DNA of 64,000 nucleotides from Plazaster borealis (taxonomy: Eukaryota; Echinodermata; Asteroidea; Forcipulatida; Labidiasteridae), in the NCBI GenBank assembly GCA_021014325.1, contig CM037459.1, positions 12,061,501 to 12,125,500 on the forward strand. The letters run 5' to 3'. Position 1 is the stretch's first letter. Every line of letters begins with the position of its first letter. The notes below the pieces were generated by a model, which saw only the letters and a list, made by a program, of their open reading frames with translations, was not told the DNA's origin and did not search any database. Positions 10,890 to 21,787 of this stretch are shown here, one piece after another. Both the position numbers and the translations under genes were made by a program.

Positions 10890-11724
10890 GCAATCGCCAG
10901 GATGGTTGTTGGTACACAAGATCCTGCGTTGATTTTTGTATTCATGTATTTTAATGAGTTTGTACTGAGTCCTACACATCCCTGTTTTAATCTTTGCTAT
11001 TTGCTAGCATTAATTGTTTCTACTTTTAGTTATTTATTTATTCACTTGTACTATAGTCACCTTTAATTATTCTTTCTATATTAATTTTCTTCTAAATTTA
11101 TTTATGTTCTTATTTTTTTGTGTAAATTTTTGTTTCGAGTTGGGAACGGCTTAGTTTTGCCGTCTTATCACCAAATATTATCATTAATTTGATACCGGTT
11201 GACGTCATTCATCCGACCGCAATAGCTTAAGACAAGCAAGATCAGGAAACCCTATACGTCATGTGAACTAGATCAAATAATCATCCAGAACCTATTTGGC
11301 TATGTATATGATGAAAATATATCATTGGGTTTGTTTGAGTGTGTGTGTTTTTTGGTTTTTTTTTAAGCACATTTATCTCCTACCCAAAGCTTGAAGAACA
11401 AAAAAATCAATCCAAATGTGAACATTTTACTGAAACAGGTGGTAACGTTAGGGGGAAAGGCTTATGAGATTGTGTGCATGATTTTATACAGGTGGTTTTA
11501 TAATTTAGCAAAACGACCGTGAGAACCGAGTCGAAATAAGAACTGCGAATTGGAGAACAAATTTTCACAGAAATAATGTTTATCCGTACGTTTTGGTAAA
11601 GCTAACAGAAAGTAAACATTCAGATTAAATGTTTCAAATTTATATTACATAATGATATATGTATTAAATATATTTTTGAACATTAACACCGAACATTGTC
11701 TCGCATTTACTCGAAATGCTTTTG
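10890..11724. other. Unassigned AT-rich sequence
   Basis: T-rich and TTTA-rich (10990-11130). No gene, RNA or repeat boundary recognised. Confidence 0.5.
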
Positions 11725-12250
11725 TTAAAGAGGGGCTCAAAGGTCAAATTCAGTTGTTTGATCCACTCATTTTCCAATGGAAAGAGTCCTGATGAAAATC
11801 GGAGGGGGGGGGGTGACACTTAGAAGTCTCTAACCACACGTTAAAACGGTATAAAATGCCACTGTGTTTGATTCCATTCAGGTGCAATTTTCGTCAAAAT
11901 CCAAAAAACGTTCGATGACGTCACACGTCAAATAATGGTCTGTGCGTTTTTGTACAGAGAATTGTTTTCCCTCCTTAAATCGAGGGTTGCTCAATCAAAA
12001 CAGCATTAAATTCGACCTTTCGACTGACACAAACAAGTCCTCTTTGTTATTGTACAGGCCCATTTGTTTTTGATGTTCGATGACATCACTATTCAAATTT
12101 TGCTATGAAAGAGTATCAAATAAAACGACATTACACCATTTTAATATGAGGTTAGAGACTTGTAATTTTTTCCCAACGTTCATGAGGACTCCATTTATTG
12201 AAAAATAAGTGCATCACAAAACTGCATTTGACATTAAAGCCCCTCTTTAA
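11725..12250. mobile_element. Diverged palindromic TTAA-flanked element
   Basis: The left arm starts TTAAAGAGGGGCTCAAAGG and the right arm ends TTAAAGCCCCTCTTTAA. Reading the right half backwards, matching words continue far inwards: GTCAAATTCAGTT against GTCAAATGCAGTT, GAGTCCTGATGAA against GAGTCCTCATGAA, AGTCTCTAACC in both, and TTCGATGACGTCA against TTCGATGACATCA near the middle. Each arm is therefore about 230 bp with many differences, which suggests an old insertion. Confidence 0.7.
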
Positions 12251-13359
12251 AGTTGGTATCACAATTTGTACCAAAATGAAAATACTTAAATAATGAAAAA
12301 GACGTCCCGAAGAGTTGTTCCAAATGATCATGTCATTAGGGCAAGAAGGTTAAAGAGAGTGCACTAGAACGATACTTGTCCTGTTTTTAAGATCGTTATT
12401 ACCAGTTTCAATAGGAAAGCTGGCTGGTTATAAAAATTATACCAGTAACAATCCTCATGAGAAAATTACAGTCCCGTCTGAAATAATAATAATATGCTCA
12501 ATTTTTGAAGATGAGAAAAAGTCTTTTGAAGACAGCAAGACAATGTTCGGTTTTTTCAAATGATTAAATTGGAATAGGCTAATTCCATAATTTCATCGTG
12601 AACAAAATCCCTGAAAAAAACACCCTCCCAATAATAGTGTCAAAATTTCGTTGTTTTCGCTAAGACAGGTTGAATGAATGCATAGTTTTGTTGGATAGGG
12701 CGTGAAGTAAAAAACTAGAGGATTCAAATAGTTTACTCTCCAACGAGAAAAAATAAAACAAATTATTGTACTTCTTTCGGACAACCACAATCCAACAACT
12801 TCTACTACGAGCCATCAATCACGATGAACTTGTGATACAACTATAATTATGTTTTCGTATGTATAATAAAACTCTCAAATAGTTCTCTATATCGAAGGCA
12901 AATCCAGTTTGTTTTATCCATAGTGTTTGTCCTCGTTAAGATATTGTTCAAAAATAACTACTTTTACAAACTGAGACCGTCCCGTGCAAGGCAAACTATG
13001 ATTACAAAGTGTCAGTCAAATTACAACGAGAAAGGTATCAGTTGCAGAAACACTATTAGTGATTACACTTTTATTGTGTGTTTTTTTAAGCTGAAAGCTA
13101 TGCTTGAAGGTAGGGTCTACAGTTTGGTTTTTTGTCAACGTAATGCTCATTTATATGCACAATTATAAAGAAAGACACAATAACATACAGTACATATATG
13201 TGAAAGTTTCAGCTGAATATAGTGTTTACTTGTAGAGAACAGCAAAATATTGTCACGGTATTTTCACAAGAACGTCGAATCCATCCACGTTCAACGAGGT
13301 GACAGCGGGTACCAACTGAATCTCTAGCCGCAGCATTCGCGATCGGACACCCCAACCCT
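12251..13359. other. Unassigned non-coding sequence
   Basis: AT-rich, no supported gene. Open frames of 65-81 codons lack recognisable features. Confidence 0.5.
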
Positions 13360-13537
13360 CAGAAATCTGAGAAATAATCGATTCGTCAAACGATTCATGC
13401 ATGAATCGTTTCTCAGATTCAAATGTTTTTGGGTGAAAAATTATCCAAACCGTATTACTTCGAAGGAAATCCTTTCTCAAAATAGTTTATACAATCAACA
13501 GCTGCAGTGCTTATTACCAAGTAAGTTTTTATATTAT
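13360..13537 (-). mobile_element. MITE family K fragment
   Basis: Half an element: an imperfect central hairpin (AAATCTGAGAAA...TTTCTCAGATT at 13368-13421), then TCAAATGTTTTTGGGTGAAAA, ACTTCGAAGGAAATC, TCTCAAAATAGTTTATAC and ACCAAGTAAGTTTTTAT in the order seen at 44750-44880. The outer end beyond the centre is missing. Confidence 0.65.
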
Positions 13538-13577
13538 TATTATTTTTTAGTATAGTCACCGATCTATGACCCTTCTC

Positions 13578-13949
13578 TTAAAGGCACTGAACACGTTTGG
13601 TAATTGTCAAAGACCAGTGTTCTCACTTGGTGTATCCCAACATATGCATAAAATAACAAGCCTGTGAAAATTTGGGCTCAATTGGTCATCGAAGTTGCAA
13701 GAAAGTGATGAAGAAAAAAACCCTTGTTGAACAAATTTGTGTGCTTTCAGATAGGATTAAAAACTTCTTGCAAGAAGTTTTTATTATTTTAGTGAGAAAT
13801 TACCTCTTTCTCAAAAACTACGTTAATTCAGAGGGAGTCGTTTCCTACAATGTTGTATACTATCAACAGCTCTCCGTTGCTTATTACCAAGTAAGTTGTT
13901 ATGCTAATATTTGTTTTGAGTCATTACCAAACGTGTACGATGCCTTTAA
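13578..13949 (+). mobile_element. TTAA-flanked MITE, family A, copy 3
   Basis: Full-length, TTAAAGGCACTGAACACG to CGTGTACGATGCCTTTAA. Core ACTTCTTGCAAGAAGT. The 108-aa open frame across it is repeat-derived. Confidence 0.85.
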
Positions 13950-15423
13950 CTTTACTATAATACTTTCTTTTTTCGCACAGCTGTGTTGCTTGACATGAAC
14001 CGTCCTTCAGGGGAAAACGAAGAAGCCTTTTGATCGCATCTTCTCATGCAAATCCAATTCCATTAAAATTTATGCGACATTTTGTTTTGTCGACCAAAGA
14101 CCAAGGACAGTCCGGAGGGAAATAAAAAAATTCGTAAAGATGACCTCACATTGGCCGAACTAAAATTAAACAAACATTATAAGTAACGACAGGTAGCCAA
14201 GGGGTCCATATTTATACGCAAGTACAAGTAGGCATCACGATGTGCAAATATCAGCGCGAGTAAAAAAAGAGGCACAGCGGGACTTTAGATATACAGTGAT
14301 GCTGTTATGGTGCTTGTTTCTGCGTTGCTGTGGCAAAAAAAAACACCACACTGGATAATCGATTGTGTGAGAGGCCAGCCTTAGCTAACCACGGCCTGAA
14401 AAAATAACGTCAACAAAAAGCAAACATCACAGATAAACTGTTGCCAGGGATTGCTAGGGGCGGGGGTGAAGGATTGGAGAGGGAGTGGCAATGGGGGGGG
14501 GGACAACATTGAAAAACGAGGCTTCGTCTTGTCATTAAAATATATAATTATATTTGTTATCGTTGACAGGGGTCTGATTGTAGGCCTACACATCTTAAGA
14601 TGACAGTTTTTATACCTTTGTATAACCTTGACAGCCTCTGTCCAACTTGTAATCATTGTGTATGTCTAAAGATTTAAAATGAATAGAATAAAAAATAAAA
14701 AGATAACCAAACCACGTTTTGTCGTGCTGGTCTGTTTCCTTTTTTAGTTTACTTTAGGAAAAATTAACATTGCAAAGCTATACATTTGAAATACCCTTTA
14801 TTTCATCCCGATATTTATTTTCTGTTGACATGCTCATCTCTTAACTGTACATAGTGTTTAACCATTTTTTTAATGACAAGACGAAACCTCGTCCGGGGTA
14901 GTATTACCGACTACCTCATTAGTAATTCTCGACAAACTGGAAGATCGTATTATCATGTGCTGCTCTAAACGCACTGCAACAACGCACCCCCTTTAAAGCA
15001 AGGATGACGTCACCGGGATATGATCTGAATAGATAGGATCGGAGGATTGTGTTGCGTAAACTATACGTTGATGACGTCAGGATTGCTGTTTGTGATACAT
15101 GTATCGGCTGTCCTGGTTCAGAACGCCTACATTAATTTGGCGAGGTTCCAAACAATGTATTGTTTTCGAGGTTTTTTTTTGTCTGAGTTGTGTTTCCCCC
15201 TATGTATTAATATTTTTTCAATATGGCGTTATTAAAACGCCTGTGTTCTTTTTGGATGTTTATCTGTTTGTTTGTGTGTATTGTTTTTACTTTCCAAGTG
15301 TTCATCAGTTTGTGTTTTAAACGTCACATTAACTGCAGTGTTGATGTTTTATAGGTATGGTAGGTATGCATACAAGATTATAAGTGACGCACAAGGTACT
15401 TACGGACGAATAATTAATGTTAA
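13950..15423. other. Unassigned non-coding sequence
   Basis: No supported gene. It holds a poly-G stretch at about 14494-14503 and two TGACGTCA-like sites (15005-15012 and 15070-15078), the consensus shape for CREB/ATF factors. No open frame is associated with them. Confidence 0.4.
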
Positions 15424-15918
15424 AGGCAGTGGTATAACCAAACATTTTCATGGGGGGGGGCAAGCTGGGCATTTAAAAACAATTTTTTTTAATGTTTTTA
15501 ATTCGAACCATTCACTTGTGCGAGCTCATGTGCCCTTACACATGTCAACTTATGGGGTACTTTTAAAAATGGAACAATGTTACCCCACAAGGTTTTCTTT
15601 GTTCATGCGGTACCCCACAGAGAATTTCTTTAGAAAAGGGAATAATAGAACAACAATGGAGGTACCCTGTAACTGCCATATGTGAGGGTCGGTTAGGTAT
15701 ACACAGTCAATACGGGGACCTCTAACAAAAGAGGACAGTAGGGTCCCCGGTTGAAAAAGGTCTCAAGTTGGAGAGTGTGTACAAAACCAATGGGAGCTGT
15801 TGCTAAAAGAGTACAAACAAAATAGGGACAATGGGAGGTCCCCGATTACAGGTGTTTACACACTTGTGTGTGTGTGGGGGGGAGGCAAGAGAGGGGGGGG
15901 GCTATAGTTATGCCACTG
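15424..15918. mobile_element. Element family M, copy 1
   Basis: Ends are inverted: GGCAGTGGTATAACC at the left and ATAGTTATGCCACTG at the right, each beside a G-rich tract. The interior contains ACAAAACCAATGGGAGCTG and GGTCCCCGATTACAGGTG, repeated at 60780-60800 and 61382-61402. TTAA precedes the left end. No transposase frame is visible. Confidence 0.6.
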
Positions 15919-16089
15919 ACTAAATGTTACTTTATACCAGAACGAAGAGTTAATATGTCTGCCTGAAATACAGCAATGAGCGATTAATGTCATCCAGTTG
16001 TCAATGTCTTACTTTGACCCTGCCAAATGTAATAGTTATATAATAACAATATACATTTGTTGGACGCTTTCAAACATTGTTTCAAAGTG

Positions 16090-16260
16090 CGTTTGACCAT
16101 TACTAACCCCGTTCATATGGCCGTAAGCATTCCTCAAATAGTCTCAACTCCTTTGGAGTATGCAGCATCGGCAGCCAAGTTGGCGCACGGCTGGTAGTCA
16201 TTCACACCTTACATTACCAAACACCAACTTCATACCAAGGTATCTAATGAGTTTCGGCGA
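16090..16260 (-). mobile_element. SINE body fragment
   Basis: The stretch TTTGGAGTATGCAGCATCGG with AGTTGGCGCACGG matches TTAGGAGTATGCAGCACCGG with AAATGGGCACACG at 17716-17752, the body of the Leu-tRNA-type SINE there. The tRNA head is missing. Confidence 0.45.
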
Positions 16261-16505
16261 CCGTTTGAGTCTTTTTAGTTTGTTGGTCCTGCACAAGACC
16301 ATGAAACATTATTAACAACCTTTTTTTATTGCATTAACAAAATGCACCGAAAATTTGCACCGAAAAGATCTATACAGGCCTGTTATTTCAGATTATTACA
16401 AAGTACGCCCCTGTGCTTAAAGGGGTCAGCTCATTGCATGAACACAGAAGTATTATTTATATATAATTGACCTGCCATTGGAGAACTAGATGCATATTAA
16501 ATGAG

Positions 16506-16661
16506 GTCAGCCAACGAGGACGCCCACCATTACGCTAGAAAGATCAAGTCCAGGAAGATGCCCAAATTCCACTCTTTGAGGCAGAGCAACTAGCGACAAA
16601 CAGACTGGAATGGAGACGGTTATCCAAGGAGGCCAAGGGACACCTTGTCCTAAGCAGCTAA
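16506..16661 (+). pseudogene. Non-LTR retrotransposon reverse transcriptase, C-terminal remnant
   Basis: A 52-codon frame beginning VSQRGRPPLR, then a TAG, then KDQVQEDAQIPLFEAEQLA and TNRLEWRRLSKEAKG before a terminal TAA. The patterns R-G-R-P-(6)-D-x-V-x-E-D and A-T-x-R-x-x-W-R-x-L are the usual C-terminal tail of many LINE reverse transcriptases. The in-frame TAG falls where such tails normally have Trp (TGG), so it reads as a one-base nonsense change. Everything upstream (endonuclease, RT palm) is absent, as in a 5'-truncated, dead copy. Clade not assignable from this piece. Confidence 0.6.
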
Positions 16662-17654
16662 GTCAGTTAATAACGCATTGGTCGCAGGACGTGTACCCCC
16701 CTTCCAAATCGGTTGAAAATAATTTAAACCACAAGGTAGAAGAATTCCACTCACTCAATTAATAACGAAGATTGGAACTGTCAATATAAAGGTGTTCAAT
16801 TTGCACCTCTCCTGTTTCTACAAATTATTCAGTTCTCAGTTTAGTCGGAGCTGCACTGGCGTGGATGTCTTTTTGTCTATAATTGTCGTTAGGTGATGGA
16901 TATGTTTTATGGCAGACCTACAATAGTCGACTGTCGTGCAGACTGACCAATTTCAAAGATTAAATTTCCAATGAACAGGTTTTTTTTAATGGTAATTCAG
17001 TTCTCTCTGCGAGCGGACAAACTATTAATAACTTTCCTCCTAAACGATTGTTGTTGACTCCGGTTGAACCTGCTCTCGGTAGAAACTGCACGATCGTGAC
17101 ATACCCACCAGGAATTGCGCCATCTGGCGGCGGGTCGTGCAATTCAACAAAAAGAGGGCGCTATTGCTGAAGGAGGAATGTTACCCACGATCGAATAACA
17201 AAACTGCCTTTGGCACAAAAATGATATTCAGAATATCACAATTTTGAAAGGTTCACAATAGCTATTAAATTTCCCGTTAGTTTGATCCGAGACTCATGGG
17301 CTACTTTTTCGGTCTTTGGGAAGTTTGTTCGTTCAAACGTTAAAAACAATCTGCTTTCAAGGCACGTACAAAATATCTTTCTGTGAATTTTGCACACTAC
17401 AATTTTCTTGTGCTTTCCCGTGTATCTCTTGCAATCAGTTGAAGCCGGGAGAAATAGGAATTTGTATTCAAACACAATTTCTTCAATGAATAAGTACAGA
17501 TTTCACTGTCATGTGTTGTTTACAGCACTGTACCACCGTAAGACATGTTTAGTAGTAGTAAACTTAAAGTTCAAACAATCGTCCCCTAATTAATAATTAA
17601 TATAAATTAAATGATTAGTATGCACTTTTTGAATCCAAGTAGGGACCCCCCCCC
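16662..17654. other. Unassigned non-coding sequence with a CTCF-like site
   Basis: No supported gene. Open frames at 16960-17142 (-), 17236-17475 (-) and 17390-17593 (+) are not recognisable. A CTCF-type motif lies at 17117-17130. Confidence 0.4.
17117..17130 (-). promoter_or_regulatory. CTCF-like binding motif
   Basis: On the minus strand the sequence is CCGCCAGATGGCGC, which fits the degenerate core CCRSYAGRKGGCRS at every position. Many bilaterians have CTCF; whether this lineage uses it at this site cannot be told from sequence. A single 14-mer match can be chance. Confidence 0.3.
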
Positions 17655-17948
17655 AAGTGCCTTACACTATCAATACCCATGTGCCCTAGGTTTTCCTGGA
17701 ACAATCTCAGCCCCTTAGGAGTATGCAGCACCGGCAACCAAATGGGCACACGTCATTATTGCTAATCATTCGTATCAACAATCTTTACCTTCACAGGTTC
17801 CATTTACCCCTCAATGATGAGAAGCAAACAGATATGTATGTGTCTTGCCCAAGGACACAAGTGTCACGACATTCGAACCCACACCCCACTCCAATGACTG
17901 AGCCACCAGAATTTGAGTTCGATGCGCTAGACCGCTCGGCCACAACAT
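17655..17948 (-). mobile_element. Leu-tRNA-derived SINE, copy 1
   Basis: Read on the minus strand, a tRNA-like head (17866-17947) has an A-box TGGCCGAGCGGTCTAGC, an anticodon loop containing CAA (Leu-type) and a B-box GGTTCGAATG. It is followed by the tail GACACTTGTGTCCTTGGGCA. The same head and tail order occurs at 32505-32910. Part of the body is shared with 16090-16260. Confidence 0.65.
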
Positions 17949-17988
17949 CCAAATCCATAAGGATCTTCTAATAGCCTTTATTAACAGC

Positions 17989-18357
17989 TTTAAAGGCACT
18001 GGACACGTTTGGTAATTGTCAAAGACCAGTGTTCTCACTAGGTGTATCCCAACATATGCATACAATAACAAGCCTGTGAAAATTTGGGCTCAATATTATT
18101 GGTCAACGAAGTTGCAAGAAAATGATGAAAGAAAAAACACCCTTGTTGTACGAATTTGTGTGCTTTTAGATGCCTGAAAAGGGCTTCAGGCCAGAAGTCT
18201 TTTAATATTTTAGTGAGAAATTACCTCTTTCTCAAAAACTACGTTACTTCAGAAGGAGTCGTTTCCTACAATGTTTTATACTATCAATAGCTCTCCAAGT
18301 AAGTTTTTGTGTTAATATATATTTTGAGTAATTACCAAACGTGTCCAGTATCTTTAA
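17989..18357 (+). mobile_element. TTAA-flanked MITE, family A, copy 4, with altered core
   Basis: TTTAAAGGCACTGGACACG to CGTGTCCAGTATCTTTAA. The arms are ordinary family A, but the centre is CCTGAAAAGGGCTTCAGG instead of the usual CTTCTTGCAAGAAG. About 12 bp are missing near CTCTCCAAGTAAG. Confidence 0.85.
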
Positions 18358-18832
18358 GTATACTTTCATTTCAAATCTCTTCTCTAAACACTCTTTGGGT
18401 TGTAGGCTTTCAGACTATCAGAGAATCTCTCAAGGCAGGGTAGCTCACGTTCCCACAAAGATTTGTCTCAATGTTCAAACAGTCACGTGGTTGGGCTAAA
18501 GCAAACGTTCATTATCATCTTTTTCGTTCATTTTATTTCCGCTATCTTTTCAAATGTCCATCCTCTACAAATCGACGCAAAACAAATAAATGTTCCGCTC
18601 GCGTCATTGAAAAATGAGTTGAACATGATTCTGAACACTAACAAAAATGTGGTAATTTAACAATATTTACCAATGGTTTATAACTGAATCGTGACTTGTG
18701 TTTTTCTAACAAATAGTGTGTAACAATTAAACGTATCCGTAAGTAATTGCATTCCTTTTACTTTGCTTCCGGCTCGGTGCTTGTTTGCATTAATTTAATT
18801 GTTTCATCGCAGCATTGGTTTTCTTTTTACTG

Positions 18833-19377
18833 TACACTGTTAAAAATGTCCGTAAATTTACGGACTCCGTAAAGTGAAATATTCCGTATTTTCGCCGTAA
18901 TTTTACGGACTTTCCGTAAATGTAAATATTAATTATGCTAATAAGCGTAATTACAATCAACCACATTTGCCCAAACACCTACACATAATATAGTACATGT
19001 AAGTACATATTGTTATTTCACCCACAACCGTGTACACATGTACAAACTCATGTTAAGGGTTTTTTATTTTACGGAATTAAAAAACTTTTCCGGTAATAGA
19101 GCTGCCAGTAAAAAAAAATAGTTCCGTATTCCTGCAGCTCTATTACCGGAAAAGTTTTTTAATTCCGTAAAATAAAACATGGTTGTGGGTGAAATAACAA
19201 TATGTACTTACATGTACTATATTATGTGTAGGTGTTTGGGCAAATGTGGTTGATTGTAATTACGCTTATTAGCATAATTAATATTTACATTTACGGAAAG
19301 TCCGTAAAATTACGGCGAAAATACGGAATATTTCACTTTACGGAGTCCGTAAATTTACGGACATTTTTAACAGTGTA
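18833..19377. mobile_element. 545-bp palindromic MITE with TA flanks
   Basis: The termini are TACACTGTTAAAAATGTCCG and its exact inverse ending CAGTGTA. The right half is the reverse complement of the left over about 240 bp (for example TTTCGCCGTAATTTTACGG, CAACCACATTTGCCCAAACA, ATGTAAGTACATATTG), with only one obvious gap, an extra ~35 bp near 19030-19065 in the left arm. The central loop is only about 25 bp (19106-19130). TA flanks and CACTGTTAAAA ends suggest Tc1/mariner mobilisation. The high arm identity suggests recent activity or arm-to-arm conversion. Confidence 0.85.
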
Positions 19378-20322
19378 GCTTTTTTATCATGCTTTTTATA
19401 CCAGGACCTTGTAACAAAAAAGCCCTTGAACAGCTTTGTGTATAAGCTAGATACATAAGTTTCACAAAAAAACAATGGTAATAAATGATTGGCCTACTAC
19501 TTTGTGGAAGAAGGTGGTCTGCCTGCACCCCCCCCCACACTTTCTTTGAAACCATCACAGCTGTCAGACCTTTTGAAGTCACCCTTAACATGTCGTCTTC
19601 ATCTTGGTCATTTACCCTACATCTTCCTTCACATGATATATTGAAACCGTAATGAGTTTTGGCTGTGTGTCTCTCAAGGTGCATTAATAACGCTTGATAA
19701 CCGTCGGTGTTTCAACGTCACCTGCGATTCGCATCAGTCCAGCTAAAGCTTACCCTGACGGGCTCTCAGAGTTCAAGTTTCGTTTGGGGGGGGGGGCTAA
19801 AAATCACTCAATGGCTCAAGACAGAGATTGAGACGAGGGGGAGTGAAACATAACATCTCCAAGAACGGCAAATTATGTACCGTGCTGATGTAATCAAGTG
19901 CGGGATCGTAGTACGGCATGATTTACACATGTCACACTGGTGGTGAAAAATGATCTGGTACCTGTACTTCCACGTATCAAAATACCCTGTTATAACTTAT
20001 CAATAACAAATCCACCACCTGACCAAGGTGGACGAGATCTTTGACCATACAACAAGAGAGTTCATGTCACACATCATTATTTTACGTAGTTTTATGATTG
20101 GTGGAACAGACCATTAAATCGTGTTTCAGCGCTACATCCAAAAGAGATGTGTTCTTCATAGGTTTATGAATTTGATTTGGTTTACCAAATACAAATAACG
20201 GGGATAGGCATAAACTACCGAAAAAACCTATTCTACTACTATTCTGCTCACCCAACATATCGTGTATTCCACTTCTCAACAAAAAAAAATTGTAATTTTG
20301 GGTTGAACAAAGACAAGTTGAC
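19378..20322. other. Unassigned non-coding sequence
   Basis: C tract at about 19529-19537 and G tract at about 19787-19796. Open frames at 19367-19684 (-) and 20082-20282 (-) show no recognisable domain. Confidence 0.45.
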
Positions 20323-20394
20323 TTGAGCGGGACTTGAACCTGCGGCCTCCGGTTTAACGTGCCGGTGCTCTACCAACTGAGCGTATAGCCCTAA
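20323..20394 (-). tRNA. tRNA-like sequence, anticodon GTT (Asn-type), probably a pseudogene or SINE head
   Basis: On the minus strand a D-arm GCTCAGTTGGTAGAGC pairs (GCTC/GAGC). The anticodon arm CCGGC-loop-ACCGG has four pairs and puts GTT in the anticodon position. The T-arm contains GGTTCAAGTCCC, a consensus B-box. The acceptor strands (GGGCTAT and TCAAGTC) do not pair, and base 33 is C instead of the near-universal T. It is therefore unlikely to be a working tRNA gene. Confidence 0.5.
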
Positions 20395-20832
20395 TGTTGG
20401 CGGTCTCCCTATTCTGCCGATAACTTTGTGCGGGGGGGGGGGGGTGCCAGTCAGAAGCCATTATATACACCTGAAGCTGACGTATAGCCAGGGATCGCAA
20501 AAAGAATTGTGGTAAATTCTCTCACATATACGCACCATTAGTACACACATTGTGGAACCTTTTTACCAATCTCCACAGAGGAAGCCGATGATGGAGAACA
20601 AATTCGAAGCTGGACTGGACTTACAATCTCGTGCCCATCCTTTCACAACTGTAATTATATTAATGCTGCCATCACTACGCCATGCGTGAATATACTCCGT
20701 AATGCAACGGGTGTTTGTGCGGTAGTGAACGGTAGCAGAAGTAACGAATGCCGGTGTTTCAGGGCTTTACTTTCCCCATCCCATCACAGCAGTATTTCGA
20801 AGTCTAACGTTGTTTTCTCAACTGGAATTAGT
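20395..20832. other. Unassigned sequence downstream of the tRNA-like element
   Basis: A 12-base G tract lies at about 20432-20445. No gene recognised. Confidence 0.4.
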
Positions 20833-21391
20833 GTAAACGGGTCTGTATACGTTTGGTAATTACTCTGAAAATTGATGGCAATAAAAACTTACTTGGTAAG
20901 AAAGTTCAGCAGAAACTTTTTAATTAGAAGTACTGTGGTTATGGAAAAAATATATCACCTTTTATCTCCCAAAATGTGAATCTGAGAAGCGTTGCTGACA
21001 GTAACGTTTCTCAGATTGTGTATTCCAATTGCAGAAGATTCTTCCTGCGTGGATAAACCGCTCCAGATTTTCGGCAATATCTCAAAAACGCTACCACCTT
21101 TTGAAATGAAATTTTCAAAGGTTAGTTTTATGGTATATCTACAACTAGGATTGAAACAAACAGTGGGTTCCAATTGACCTTATTTTTGACCGCATGGGGG
21201 CGCTTTCATCAGTCAATGTCTTGCATCACAATTACAGTGTCATCTTATTTTAATTACCTGTACGTAGTTTTCAACAACAAAGAGGGAAAAACCCGTATGT
21301 TTACTTGTTTTTCATCACGTGAAACTGGTCCACATACGCCCTCACACGGTCAAAAATACGGTGAATTACCAAACGTATACAATCCCTTTAA
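20833..21391 (+). mobile_element. TTAA-type MITE, family K, copy 1, with a nested insertion
   Basis: The left end TAAACGGGTCTGTATACG has lost its perfect TTTAAA; the right end is CGTATACAATCCCTTTAA. The central hairpin is around GAGAAGCGTT...AACGTTTCTC (20984-21013). Arms carry CTCAAAAACGCTACCACC and GAAATGAAATTTTC. A 188-bp insertion at 21176-21363 interrupts the right arm. Confidence 0.8.
21176..21363. mobile_element. 188-bp MITE inside family K, with AATT duplication
   Basis: Ends GACCTTATTTTTGACCGCAT and inverse ...CACGGTCAAAAATACGGTG, about 26 bp of imperfect TIR that includes a GGGGGCG/CGCCCTC pair. AATT occurs on both sides (21172-21175, 21364-21367), while uninterrupted K copies have a single AATT (GGTTCCAATTACC). 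The empty site therefore confirms the boundaries. Confidence 0.8.
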
Positions 21392-21787
21392 GCCTAAAAT
21401 AAACAAACAAATAACTTAATAATTAATGAAGTTTCAAAAGGGTGTTTCCATTTTTTGGATCATTACTTAAAGACATACCTTTAATCACAACTTCATCCGA
21501 ATTTCCTGCGATTACATCGAGAGACCTATCATATAAACAAAAGAAATGACAAAGTTAGCATTTGGGTATATGAAAACTGTTTGCTGTGTGTGCCTACGTT
21601 ATAATTACAAACCGTGTTTCTCCTTCAAATCAATGTGACAGAAGACATGCTGGAGGACGAGGAATAGTCAGGCGCCTTTACAAGTACGACTACAACCATT
21701 ACTCTGGATAGGGGACCAGAGAGAGATGGGCACATCCAGATAAAATGCATGCAATAGAAGGTGAAAGGGAAGACCACCTAAACTTCC
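21392..21787. other. Unassigned non-coding sequence
   Basis: Nothing recognised. Confidence 0.45.
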
